Part shown: one piece after another, positions 8,027 to 16,254 of the stretch
Layout of the letters: each line of letters starts with the position of its first letter
Numbering within the stretch: position 1 is the first letter of the stretch
Assembly (NCBI GenBank): GCA_013152475.1
Contig: JAADGH010000198.1
Location: forward strand, 1-37,122
Reading direction: 5' to 3'
Origin: Planctomycetota bacterium
GTDB lineage: Bacteria > Planctomycetota > Brocadiia > JAADGH01
Length of the DNA: 37,122 bases
Position numbers and translations under genes: made by a program
Notes under the pieces: model-generated
The model's input: the letters and a program-made list of their open reading frames with translations, nothing else
Told to the model about the DNA's origin: nothing
The model's database searches: none

Positions 8027-8416
8027 TCAGTGAACGGTTTTCTTCTCGGGCGGCGGGACGGGGCCTTCGACCTCCTCGCCGGCGGCGAGGGCGGCTTCTT
8101 GTTGCGCCCGCTGTCGCTCCTGGGCCTCCTTCTGCGCCCGCACGACGGTCTGCAGGGCCTGGACGAGGCCCGGGACCATCTGGTGCGGGATGGCGATTAC
8201 CGCCTTGGCCCTACCTTTGATCTTGCCGGACTTCTGGGCCTCGGTCTGCTGCGTCTCTGTGCCGGGGGCCATCTCTCCGAATACCATGGATACGTCGTAG
8301 GGGGAGGTGCGGAGCTGGCAGAAGTTGGCATAAATCCGGGGCATGTATTCCTCGCCCACGAGCTCCACCGCCATCGGTTTTGCGGGTCCGTCCTTACGCG
8401 CCTTTCCCATCAGCAT
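8027..8416 (-). CDS. DUF3467 protein
   Basis: A 129-residue soluble protein. Residues about 23-95 match DUF3467: YANFCQLRTSPYDVSMVFG, the usual 'YAN...SPYD...FG' opening, and later AVIAIPHQMVPGLVQAL. The family is a small beta-sandwich of unknown function. The tail (about 93-129) is Ala/Glu/Gln-rich and then Pro-rich and is probably disordered. The ATG at 8416 has GGAGG 3 bases upstream. The neighbours are the PP2C phosphatase gene upstream (146 bases, containing an inverted repeat) and the isomerase gene downstream. Confidence 0.75.
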   Translation of the reverse strand: MLMGKARKDGPAKPMAVELVGEEYMPRIYANFCQLRTSPYDVSMVFGEMAPGTETQQTEAQKSGKIKGRAKAVIAIPHQMVPGLVQALQTVVRAQKEAQERQRAQQEAALAAGEEVEGPVPPPEKKTVH

Positions 8417-8457
8417 GACCTCCGATCTGTGGATACCCTGTTCTTTCTCTTCCTGAT

Positions 8458-8520
8458 CCTCATCGTAATCTTAATCCTCATTCAAGACCAAGAGAGATTG
8501 GGATTAGGATCACGATTAGG
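8458..8520. repeat. imperfect inverted repeat between two minus-strand genes
   Basis: Arms 8458-8477 and 8501-8520 are complementary at 17 of 20 positions, separated by 23 bases. It lies in the gap between the phosphatase gene and the DUF3467 gene. Without a T-run after it on the minus strand it is more likely a dispersed repeat or RNA hairpin than a terminator. Confidence 0.5.
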
Positions 8521-8562
8521 AGTAAAAGTAAGATGGTGAATTGTTCGGGAAGCGTCGCGGGT

Positions 8563-10335
8563 TTACTCCACCTTCACCACCACCACCGTTCGATCGTCGT
8601 TCTTCGGGACGGCCCCCGCGAACTTGGATACGTGAAAATGAATATCGGCGATCACCTCGGAGGCATCGAGGGAGGCGCACCGCCGCACGACATCCTTTAG
8701 CCTGTGCACGCTAAACATCTCGCCGTCCTTGCCCATCGCGTCGCTTACGCCATCGGTATAGAACAACAGCACGTCGCCCGAGGCCAACTGGATTCGCTCC
8801 TGCTCGAATTCGGCGTGCCAGCTCACCCCCAGCACAGTGCCCCCCGCGTCCAGCTCCCGAGTTTCGCCATGATGAATCCACAGGGGGGCGTTGTGGCCGG
8901 CGTTGGTGTAGGTGAATCGCCTTTTCGCCGTGTTCAGCACACCGAAAACCAGCGCGACGAACTCCTCGTCGCTTGTGTCGCGGCAGAGCCAGTGGTTCAG
9001 CCGCTCGATTACGTGGTCGGCGTTCACCCCGCTCTCGATCAACGCCCGAAGGGCGGACCGCGTGGAGGCCATCAGGATGGCCCCCGGCACGCCCTTGCCG
9101 CTGACGTCGGCGATGACAATGCCCATATGAGAGTCGTCGATGGGGATGAAATCGAAAAAATCGCCGCCGACCATCTTGCAGGGCATGCTCATGCCCTTCA
9201 TGTCCACGCCGTCGCGCTCCGGCTGCTTCTGGGGCAGCAGGCGGAGCTGGATGTCGCCGGCCAGGGAAATCTCGCGCTCCAGGTTCCGCTTCTCCACGGC
9301 CGCCTGATAGAGGCGGGCGTTCTCGATGGCCACGGCCGCCTGATTGGCCAGTGACTTCATGATCTCAATTTCCGAGGACGTGAAACTCTGCGGCTTGTTG
9401 CTGTAGGCGTGAATCGTGCCGATAGGTTTGTCCTGATAGTGCATACCCACACAGAGCATAGATCGGATGCCCTCGTTGGCCAGGTCATCCGGAAAGAGCA
9501 CGCGGTCGTCCTCCTGCACGTCCTCGACAACGACCGGGTTGCCGTTCAGGGCCTCCGAGTCGATCTGGCTCTCCTCGGCCAGGATCGGTTCCTTGCTCAG
9601 GAACTCAGAGCCGAGGTTGTAGACGGCCTTGACCGTAAGCTCTCTGCGCCACCTGCCGAGGAGGCGCACGGCGCAGCCCTTCGCGCCGACGACCTCCGCC
9701 GCGTTTCTGGCGATGAGGCTGAGGCGCTCCGACAGATCGAGCGTGGACCGGAGCGCGTTGCTTACGTCGAAGAGGGCCGACAGCTCTCGAATCTTTCCCT
9801 CCAGCTCTACGCCCTGCTGGCAAAGTCGAACCACGGTGTTGATGAGCGATTGCAGAAACCGGATGTTTGTCTGGATTTTGTTTTCAGGCCACGGTCTCAG
9901 CTTCTCGCTGGCCTTCCTGAGTTTCTCCAGATCGGCCCCGGTTTGCTCGGCGACGGCCTTCAGGACATCTTCGGAGAGGGGCTCCCACGGCCGGTCGCCC
10001 ATGAGGATCGTACCCACACACCGCCCCTCCAGAAGGATGGGGGCGGCGAACTGCGCCATGCCCGCATGGCAGACGTAGCGGTGGGGGACGCCGGTATGGC
10101 TCGCGTAGCGCGCCGCCTCCCGGTTAGAGGCGGCGCAAAGATCGTGTCCCCGCTCGCCTTCCAGCACGGCCTTGCAAAAGGGCTTGGTGGTGGATCGTTT
10201 CGTGAGCGCCTTGCCCGACAGGTCGCAGATGCGGGCCGAGACGTTCGAGCTGCGTACAAAAAGGTCCTGCATCTCCTGGAGGATGGAGACATCCACGAGA
10301 TCCGTCAGGCCCAGGTGTTTTGCCGCTTTGACCAT
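8563..10335 (-). CDS. PocR-GAF-PP2C (SpoIIE/RsbU-type) serine phosphatase
   Basis: A 590-residue soluble regulator. Residues about 10-170 form a PocR domain, a PAS-like sensory module, with its conserved cysteines (54, 67, 89) and a YVCHAGMAQFAAPI core. A short helical linker leads to a GAF domain (about 185-345). Residues about 355-590 are a SpoIIE/RsbU-type PP2C phosphatase with the metal-binding aspartates in GGDFFDF (Asp392), IADVSGKG (Asp410), FYTDGVSDA (Asp528) and NDDRT (Asp581). Such enzymes dephosphorylate anti-sigma-factor antagonists in partner-switching pathways; no antagonist or anti-sigma gene is visible nearby. The PocR and GAF ligands are unknown. The ATG at 10335 has only a weak AGGCG site. 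It lies between pabB and the DUF3467 gene on the same strand. Confidence 0.9.
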   Translation of the reverse strand: MVKAAKHLGLTDLVDVSILQEMQDLFVRSSNVSARICDLSGKALTKRSTTKPFCKAVLEGERGHDLCAASNREAARYASHTGVPHRYVCHAGMAQFAAPILLEGRCVGTILMGDRPWEPLSEDVLKAVAEQTGADLEKLRKASEKLRPWPENKIQTNIRFLQSLINTVVRLCQQGVELEGKIRELSALFDVSNALRSTLDLSERLSLIARNAAEVVGAKGCAVRLLGRWRRELTVKAVYNLGSEFLSKEPILAEESQIDSEALNGNPVVVEDVQEDDRVLFPDDLANEGIRSMLCVGMHYQDKPIGTIHAYSNKPQSFTSSEIEIMKSLANQAAVAIENARLYQAAVEKRNLEREISLAGDIQLRLLPQKQPERDGVDMKGMSMPCKMVGGDFFDFIPIDDSHMGIVIADVSGKGVPGAILMASTRSALRALIESGVNADHVIERLNHWLCRDTSDEEFVALVFGVLNTAKRRFTYTNAGHNAPLWIHHGETRELDAGGTVLGVSWHAEFEQERIQLASGDVLLFYTDGVSDAMGKDGEMFSVHRLKDVVRRCASLDASEVIADIHFHVSKFAGAVPKNDDRTVVVVKVE

Positions 10336-10413
10336 CGCCTATTCACATAAATGCGGATTGCGGCTAAATATTATGATTATAGCGACTTGCGGGCCTCGGA
10401 TCAAGCATTCCCT

Positions 10414-11823
10414 CTACGCCCGGGCGGCCTCGATGAGGGCCTTCGCCTTTGCGAGGGTTTCATCGTACTCGCTCTCCGGCTCCGAGTCGGCCACGATGCC
10501 CCCACCCACTTGGAAGAACGCGCGCCGGCCCTTGACGAGGAAGGTGCGGATCACAATGTTCAGGTCCATCGTCCCGTCGAAGCCGATGTAGCCGATAGCG
10601 CCGGTGTAAACGGCGCGCTTCGTCGGCTCCAGCTCGTCGATGATCTCCATCGACCGAATCTTCGGCGCGCCCGTGATGGACCCGCCGGGGAAGGTGGCCT
10701 TCAGGAGGTCCACCAGGTCGCGCCCCTCGTGCAGGTCGCCCTCGACTGTGGATACCAGGTGATACACGGTGGGGTGCTCCTCTAACACGCACTTCTGTGT
10801 GACTCGCACGGTGCCGTAGCTGCAGACGCGCCCGATGTCGTTGCGCTCCAGGTCGACGATCATGGCCAGCTCGGCGTTGTCCTTCGGGCTGGCCAGGAGC
10901 TCCGTGCGCATCTGTTTGTCGATCCGCTCATTGCCCGTGCGAGGGCGGGTGCCTTTGATGGGCCGTGTCTCCACGTGGCGGTCGCGCACGCGGAGGAAAC
11001 GCTCCGGCGAGGCGCTCACGACGGCGCAATCGCCAAACTCCAGGTACGCGGCGAAGGGCGCGGGATTGATCCTCCGAAGCCGATTGTGCAGACGCCGAGG
11101 CGAGCAGGCGATGTCGATGTGGAAGCGCTGGGAGAGATTCACCTGGAAGATGTCGCCCGCCGCGATGTACTTCTTTGCCTGCTCGACGGCGCGGAGGTAT
11201 TCCTCCCTGGTGAAGTTGCACTCGATCTCGCCCTCGGCGCCGCGGGACGGTTCCCGGGCGGCATCGTACTTGCCGAGCTTCTTGCGCAGGACCGCAAGGC
11301 GCTCTTCGATGGTCTTCTCCGGGTCGCCGCCGTTGACATCGCACACGGTAAGGATGCACGCGCCGGTCTCATGGTCGAACGTGAAGGCATGGTCATAGAA
11401 GGCAAGATGCATATCGGGAAACCGGATGTCGTCGATCGCGGTGTCGGGCAGCCGTTCGACGTGATGGCAGAGATCGTATCCGAAGTAACCGACCGCGCCT
11501 CCGACAAAGGGCGTCTCCTTTGCGCCTTGGGGCATCCGATAGGTCTCAAACAGCTCGCGCAGTTTCGCGAAGGGGCTGCCGCGAAACGTTTCTTCACCCG
11601 CAGAGGTGACGACTTTCCCCGACTTGCCCTTTGCCGTGAGGGTCAGGAAGGGGGTGCTCCCGACAAAGGAGCGCTTGCCGAGCCCTCCGATGCCGAGGCC
11701 GCTGTCCAGGAAAAACGGCTGCGGCTGCCCGTGCGTGGCCTGGAAGACGTCGTACGCGGACGGACTGTCGTCCAGTGTGCGTACGGCAATTCGGCGACTG
11801 CGGGTCAGGGCGTTGGCTGGCAT
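10414..11823 (-). CDS. pabB: aminodeoxychorismate synthase component I
   Basis: A 469-residue enzyme that aminates chorismate to 4-amino-4-deoxychorismate in folate synthesis. The chorismate-binding domain fills the C-terminal 270 residues: GDIFQVNLSQRF (223-234), ASPERFL, IVDLERNDIGRV, FPGGSITGAPK (378-388) and FQVGGGIVADSEPE. The motif PIKGTRPR has Lys290, the position that in PabB is the catalytic lysine and in anthranilate synthase TrpE is alanine (PIAGT), so PabB is preferred. The N-terminal domain (about 15-180) is TrpE-like. The start at 11823 has no clear ribosome site; the in-frame extension to 11913 looks non-coding. No glutamine amidotransferase (pabA) or lyase (pabC) is adjacent, so those would be encoded elsewhere. 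Confidence 0.9.
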   Translation of the reverse strand: MPANALTRSRRIAVRTLDDSPSAYDVFQATHGQPQPFFLDSGLGIGGLGKRSFVGSTPFLTLTAKGKSGKVVTSAGEETFRGSPFAKLRELFETYRMPQGAKETPFVGGAVGYFGYDLCHHVERLPDTAIDDIRFPDMHLAFYDHAFTFDHETGACILTVCDVNGGDPEKTIEERLAVLRKKLGKYDAAREPSRGAEGEIECNFTREEYLRAVEQAKKYIAAGDIFQVNLSQRFHIDIACSPRRLHNRLRRINPAPFAAYLEFGDCAVVSASPERFLRVRDRHVETRPIKGTRPRTGNERIDKQMRTELLASPKDNAELAMIVDLERNDIGRVCSYGTVRVTQKCVLEEHPTVYHLVSTVEGDLHEGRDLVDLLKATFPGGSITGAPKIRSMEIIDELEPTKRAVYTGAIGYIGFDGTMDLNIVIRTFLVKGRRAFFQVGGGIVADSEPESEYDETLAKAKALIEAARA

Positions 11824-11924
11824 GGATGGGCGATCTCGTGAAAGCGACTCTCGTCTTCTATGCCGAATGCTACGCCAAGTTTCGTTCGATGTCAAGTACA
11901 GATGTCGCCGCATCCTTTACGGGC

Positions 11925-11952
11925 GCGGTCGTTCCGCAGGTTGAAGCCTGCG
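11925..11952. repeat. short dispersed repeat with hairpin
   Basis: GCGGTCGTTCCGCAGG (11925-11940) recurs in reverse orientation at 24616-24631, inside the 92-bp inverted-repeat element there. It overlaps a hairpin, CGCAGG-N6-CCTGCG (11935-11952). It sits in the gap before pabB, downstream of the sugar isomerase start region. Confidence 0.6.
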
Positions 11953-11967
11953 GCTGCAGGGCAGAAC

Positions 11968-12750
11968 TTACGTTCCCATAATGCCGTCCAGGAGGGCCTT
12001 CGATTTACGCACGTCCTCGGCCGTGTTGTCGCTTCGCTCCCGCTCGATGCAGAGCCACCCGTCGAAGCCGGCGTCGCGGTAAACCTGGATCAGCGCCTTG
12101 AAGTCCACGTCACCCTCGCCGAGAATTGTCTCCTCGGGGCGATCTGCGGTTCGCCGCGAGTCCTTCGCGTGGGTGTGGATGATGTGCGGCGCTACGCGCC
12201 GGGCGTCGGCGACGGCGTCGCTGCCGGCGGAGTTGACGTTCGCCGGATCGTAATTCACGCCGAGGCACTCATGGCCCACCGATTCGATGAGCCGCAGCAT
12301 GGTGTCTGCGTCTTTCACCAGGCAGTGCGGCCCGGGCTCGACGGCATATCGCGCGCCGATCTCCTGGGCGTAGTTGCAGACCTCTTTTACCGAGGCAATG
12401 CACGCGGCCCATGCGGCTTCCTCGCTCACGCCCTCCGGCACGGCTTTGACCTCGCCGGTGACGATGCCGGGGCCGAGGTCCACGGCCAGCTTCAGGAACG
12501 ACTTGAACTGCGCCACGGACTGTTCGGCGACCTTCGGATCGACCAGGTTCGGCCCCGCGCTCGCGCCGCTGATTTCGAGGCCGAAGGATTTCACCTTGTC
12601 GGCGAACTCCTTTCGCTCCGCCTCCGACAGGTCGATCAGTCCGTGCTCTTTCGGCGCCACCTGAATACCGTCCAACCCGATGTCCCGACAGAAGGTCAGC
12701 ACCTCGTCCCAGGACATGCGGAGACAAACGGTTCTCACTCCGATTTTCAT
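11968..12750 (-). CDS. sugar phosphate isomerase/epimerase (AP-endonuclease-2 fold)
   Basis: A 260-residue (beta/alpha)8 barrel protein of the xylose-isomerase-like family. The expected metal ligands are visible: Glu in YAVEPGPH, Asp/His neighbourhood in NYDPANVN and THAKDS, and Glu in CIERE near the C-terminus. Members isomerise or epimerise free or phosphorylated sugars, inositols or hydroxypyruvate; the substrate cannot be named here. The start at 12750 is chosen for its AGGAGGAG site; the upstream in-frame extension is Glu-rich only because it reads that site. It lies 57 bases after the BNR gene, so it is probably the last gene of the operon starting with GH172. Confidence 0.82.
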   Translation of the reverse strand: MKIGVRTVCLRMSWDEVLTFCRDIGLDGIQVAPKEHGLIDLSEAERKEFADKVKSFGLEISGASAGPNLVDPKVAEQSVAQFKSFLKLAVDLGPGIVTGEVKAVPEGVSEEAAWAACIASVKEVCNYAQEIGARYAVEPGPHCLVKDADTMLRLIESVGHECLGVNYDPANVNSAGSDAVADARRVAPHIIHTHAKDSRRTADRPEETILGEGDVDFKALIQVYRDAGFDGWLCIERERSDNTAEDVRKSKALLDGIMGT

Positions 12751-12807
12751 GTTCTCCTCCTCTTCATTTGGTTCCTGAGAGTGGATCATATAACGGAGAA
12801 TGCTCCC

Positions 12808-14217
12808 TTACTGCACCCTCTCCGGCTTCTCCCGGTCCGCCTTCATCGTGTAGGGCAGGCGGAAGACCTTTTCGCCGGTCTTGTCGCAGAAGTAGAGGCG
12901 AGACTCGGAGAGCTTGCGACCGTGACCGTCGGCCCAGAAGGCGTAGAAGTCGGGATGGGCGTGGAGAGGGCGGCGGACGTAGGTGTGGTTGAAGGGACTT
13001 TTCTTCGTAACCTGTCGCAGCTTCGTCCACGTCTTGCCTTGGTCGGTGCTGGTCCAGACGGCGATCTCCCCGCCGGGGTTGAAGGGCTGGGGGCCGGTTT
13101 CGGTCGGGCCGATGATCCGCCAAGTCCCGTCGGGTTCGACGTGCAGGCAGCCGGTGTCGTAGTTGCTGTCCGACTCGATCGTGCCGCGGATGTCCCACTC
13201 CGTGCCTGTCCACCGCGCTGTGGTCCAGATGCGGGGGCCGTTTTCGGGGCCGGATTCGAAGCCCTTGCTGGTGACGTAGAGGATGATCGGGTTGCCGTCG
13301 GCGTCGTAGTTAATGTCCTTCATGTAGCAGAGGAGCTTATCCGCCTCGTAGTCGTGTACGAGGGCCTTGTTCTCGACCTCGGTCAGGGGCAGCTCGACGG
13401 TCTCGCCCCGGGCGTTCTTCCAGCTCTTGCCCATGTCGTCGGTTTCGAGATAGTAAATATTCGTCCGCCAGTTCAGGCCCCCCTTGGCGGGGTGATAGTT
13501 GAACGCCGTGCCCACCTTCTCCCCGCAGGGCCAGCTCACCTGGTAGTGGCCCTGGGCGATCTTGGCGATCATCTTCCCCTCCGACCACTTGACGCCATCG
13601 GCGCTGGTCATCCAGTAGAGGCAGCGGCCGCCCTTGTAGCGGGTGTGGAGGAAGAGGAAGCCCTTGCCTTTGATGTACCACGGCTGGGGGTAGGAGAAGT
13701 TCGTCTCGAGGACCCTATCGAAGGCGTCGGTGTCGTAGGGTTTTCGGCTCTTGAAGATGTACGACGGCCGGGCGGTTCCGTGGGAGCTGGCGAAGACCCA
13801 GACGTAGCCCTGCTCGTCGAGGGAGATGACGGGATTGTCGTGGGCGTCGGTGGTCTGCTTGTCGATGAGGATCGTCGGGCGGGGGACCGTGCCGGTGGCG
13901 TGGTCGTAGTGGGAGACCATTTCGAGCAGCGTGCGCTTGCCGTTGACGACGCCGTGCCCGCCGTAGACGAAGAAGGTCTTGTCGACTTCCTTGGAGTAGA
14001 TCGAGAGGGGGATGTGCTTGGCGCAGTAGGTGCCGAGCCCCCCGCTGTACTTGAAGACGTACTCGTTGTCGAGTCGCTGGTTGTAGTACCAGATGCCCTG
14101 ATATCCGTCTGCTTTGGCTTGTTGTTCCATGGCGTTTTTCTCCTGTGCCAGACCGGTAGTGAGCCCCCCCACGAGGAGTCCTATGACGATCCATCCGGCA
14201 TGTCTGCTGCGTTTCAT
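12808..14217 (-). CDS. exported BNR repeat-containing protein
   Basis: A 469-residue protein with a signal peptide (MKRSRHAGWIVIGLLVGG, cleaved near GLAQ at about 25). The rest resembles the BNR-4 family: after QGIWYYNQRL come aromatic beta-propeller strands such as SYIFKSRKPYDTDAF, WMTSADGVKW, YLETDDMGKSWK and VWTSTDQGKTWTKL. The last three are Asp-box-like (S/T-x-D-x-G-x-x-W) turns typical of sialidase-like propellers. Such proteins include glycosidases and polysaccharide lyases, but many are unassigned. The start at 14217 follows GGAGAG. It lies 61 bases after the GGDEF gene on the same strand, in the likely glycan operon. Confidence 0.8.
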   Translation of the reverse strand: MKRSRHAGWIVIGLLVGGLTTGLAQEKNAMEQQAKADGYQGIWYYNQRLDNEYVFKYSGGLGTYCAKHIPLSIYSKEVDKTFFVYGGHGVVNGKRTLLEMVSHYDHATGTVPRPTILIDKQTTDAHDNPVISLDEQGYVWVFASSHGTARPSYIFKSRKPYDTDAFDRVLETNFSYPQPWYIKGKGFLFLHTRYKGGRCLYWMTSADGVKWSEGKMIAKIAQGHYQVSWPCGEKVGTAFNYHPAKGGLNWRTNIYYLETDDMGKSWKNARGETVELPLTEVENKALVHDYEADKLLCYMKDINYDADGNPIILYVTSKGFESGPENGPRIWTTARWTGTEWDIRGTIESDSNYDTGCLHVEPDGTWRIIGPTETGPQPFNPGGEIAVWTSTDQGKTWTKLRQVTKKSPFNHTYVRRPLHAHPDFYAFWADGHGRKLSESRLYFCDKTGEKVFRLPYTMKADREKPERVQ

Positions 14218-14278
14218 GCACTCTCCGTATCCTGGTTTCGCGCAGGACAGGCGCTTGGGGGAGCCTGACACCTGCCGT

Positions 14279-15316
14279 CTACGCCTCCTCCATCACGACG
14301 ATGTTCTTCCCGCAGCGTTTGGCCTCGTAGAGGCGGGCATCGGCCTTCTTAATATGTTCGAAGGCGTCTTGATCGACGTTGTCCTCCAGCATCCCCTCCG
14401 CCACGCCGATGCTGACCGTGATAGGTGTGTTGTCTTTCGTTTCGGACTCCACCCGCTCGCGGATACCCTCCGCGATGCGGTATGCCGAGTCCTTCGCTAT
14501 GAGGGGCAGGAAGACAATGAACTCCTCCCCGCCGTATCGGCCCACCAGGTCGGACACGCGCGTGCGGTCCCGCAGAATACTGCCCAGCATCCGCAGCATC
14601 TCGTCGCCCTTCTGGTGGCCCAGGGTGTCGTTGATCTGTTTAAAGTCGTCGATGTCTACCATCAGCACCCCGACCGGCGCACCCTCCCGGTGGGCGAGGT
14701 GGGCCAGGGGCTTCATGGCGTTGAAGAACCCGCGGCGGTTGAGCACGCCTGTCAACGCATCGGTTGTGCTTTGGCGGGCCAGCATACGGTTTTCCTGCCA
14801 GAGATAACGAACCGTCTCCCCAAGCAGTTCCAGTTCCGGAGTCACTTCCCCGTATTTGCCGAAGGCCTCGACAAACGCGTCGATGTGCCGGTCATACTCA
14901 TCCTCGATGTTTTTCTCCTCCGTGACCGTTTGGATGTAGTGCAGGAGCATCGCAAAGGCCGGATGTCTCATCATGTAGAACTCCATCCGATACGCCAGCA
15001 GGAACGCACAGGATCGATCCCGGCTCGCGAGACAGTCCTTCGCCATCTCGTTGACCTTGTCGTGAGTGACCTCCAGCGCCGCGACGACGCTCTCGGGGTG
15101 GTCGAACACCTGGGGGAGTATCTGGTCCCTGGCCATATCCAGCAGCCGTCTCCACAGCTCCACGTGTTTCTTCTCCTCTTCGCTCATCTCCTGCCAGAAC
15201 CGCTTCAGGCCCGGGTCCTCTTCGGTTTCGGCGAATCGCGCGTATACCATGTCCGCGCGCTGATCGATGGCCAGACATATCCGGATGATCTGGTGCAGCG
15301 GATCTTCGCTCAACAT
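14279..15316 (-). CDS. ferritin-like domain fused to GGDEF diguanylate cyclase
   Basis: A 345-residue protein without membrane segments. The C-terminal part (about 180-345) is a complete GGDEF domain that makes cyclic di-GMP from GTP: the active-site loop is GGEEF (262-266), DALTGVLNRR and VDIDDFKQIND are present, and RVSD (253-256), five residues before the loop, is the allosteric product-inhibition site. The N-terminal part (about 1-165) is all-helical. It shows an ExxH at Glu48-His51, Glu112 and Glu140...His144, spaced like the metal ligands of a rubrerythrin/ferritin-like four-helix bundle. That reading is inference. The ATG at 15316 overlaps the stop of the hydrolase gene as TGATG, so translation is coupled; a TTG one codon earlier is also possible. 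Confidence 0.85.
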   Translation of the reverse strand: MLSEDPLHQIIRICLAIDQRADMVYARFAETEEDPGLKRFWQEMSEEEKKHVELWRRLLDMARDQILPQVFDHPESVVAALEVTHDKVNEMAKDCLASRDRSCAFLLAYRMEFYMMRHPAFAMLLHYIQTVTEEKNIEDEYDRHIDAFVEAFGKYGEVTPELELLGETVRYLWQENRMLARQSTTDALTGVLNRRGFFNAMKPLAHLAHREGAPVGVLMVDIDDFKQINDTLGHQKGDEMLRMLGSILRDRTRVSDLVGRYGGEEFIVFLPLIAKDSAYRIAEGIRERVESETKDNTPITVSIGVAEGMLEDNVDQDAFEHIKKADARLYEAKRCGKNIVVMEEA

Positions 15317-16254
15317 CAACTCCTTTCCTTACGAAGATGCGTCTCAAACTTCTCCCGCGTCAGCTCCCACATGCGTTCCGAGAGAACATGACCCACCCCC
15401 TCCTCAATGAAGAATGAGAAGCTCTCCCCGGCGCCTTGCGCTTCGTATCTTTGTCGGATCACTTTCACCCCCTTCCGCACCACCTCGATCGGACTGCCGC
15501 CATCGTCTTCCCCAAAGTTGAGGTGCAGCGCCCGGGGCGCGATCAGGGCGGCGATGTCGTAGTGGTCGCCGTATGGATAGAAACCGGGGATGAAGTTCGT
15601 GGCGCAGTGGCGCAGGTAGTGCTTGTGGATGCCCTCGTACGTCGGCAGGCAGCAGTTGCCGACCACGCACTTCAGCCGGGGCTCGAAGGGCCCCACCAGC
15701 CAGGCGCATGTCGAGCCCATGGAGTGGCCGTAGCAGCCGAGGCGATCCCCCTGCACCTCCGGGCGCGACTGGAGGTAGTCCACCGCCCGGCGCATGTCCA
15801 GGATGTTCTTCCAGGCGAGGCACTTGCCATTGACGACATACTGCAAGAAGGTGAACCACTCGAAGTCCCGCCCCTCCAGATGCGGGCTCTGGCGCTCCTC
15901 GAAGCAGAGCGTGTCCGGGCACAGAACCACATACCCCTCCTTCGCCAGCGCGAGGCCCGTGTGGTGCATGGGGTTGCCGTCGAGGCCCGCCGGTTCGCTC
16001 TTGCCCAGGCGCCACTGCCCGGCGTGCTGGTGCCAGATGGCGATGCCCGGCGCGGGATGCTCCGCATCAACACCATCCGGAACGAGAAGATACGCCGGCA
16101 CGCGGTCGTCCGGCTCGGCGCTGTATTCCACCTTTTCGATGCGGTAGCCCTCTTCCTGGATCGTCTCCTTGACCTCGGGGGCCAGCTCACACGGCTCCGG
16201 CCACTCGCCGCCGAGGCACTGCTTCAGCCTGTCGCGGAGGGATTCGTTGCTCAC
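15316..16254 (-). CDS. alpha/beta hydrolase (dienelactone hydrolase / acetyl-xylan-esterase type)
   Basis: A 312-residue soluble hydrolase. The catalytic triad is readable: Ser178 in the nucleophile elbow GHSMG, Asp250 or Asp251 in FGEDDGG, and His289 in EGVGHVLS. An oxyanion-side stretch IAIWHQHAGQ (71-80) fits the family. Proteins like this occur beside glycan-degradation genes and may remove acyl groups from sugars; no signal peptide is seen, so it would act in the cytoplasm. The start is GTG at 16254, overlapping the stop of the GH172 gene by four bases (GTGA), with GAGGTGA just upstream. Its own stop overlaps the next ATG. It is the middle member of a tightly coupled three-gene set. Confidence 0.85.
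   Translation of the reverse strand: MSNESLRDRLKQCLGGEWPEPCELAPEVKETIQEEGYRIEKVEYSAEPDDRVPAYLLVPDGVDAEHPAPGIAIWHQHAGQWRLGKSEPAGLDGNPMHHTGLALAKEGYVVLCPDTLCFEERQSPHLEGRDFEWFTFLQYVVNGKCLAWKNILDMRRAVDYLQSRPEVQGDRLGCYGHSMGSTCAWLVGPFEPRLKCVVGNCCLPTYEGIHKHYLRHCATNFIPGFYPYGDHYDIAALIAPRALHLNFGEDDGGSPIEVVRKGVKVIRQRYEAQGAGESFSFFIEEGVGHVLSERMWELTREKFETHLRKERS

Noticed and set aside
6541..8220. 559-residue open frame on the plus strand
   Set aside because: Antisense to the fucose-isomerase-like gene and to part of the DUF3467 gene, both supported by motifs and ribosome sites.
10414..11823. anthranilate synthase TrpE
   Set aside because: The motif is PIKGT with lysine, the PabB signature, not the PIAGT of TrpE; no trp gene is adjacent.
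11860..14268. 802-residue open frame on the plus strand
   Set aside because: Antisense to the sugar isomerase and BNR genes; no recognisable motif and a biased composition.
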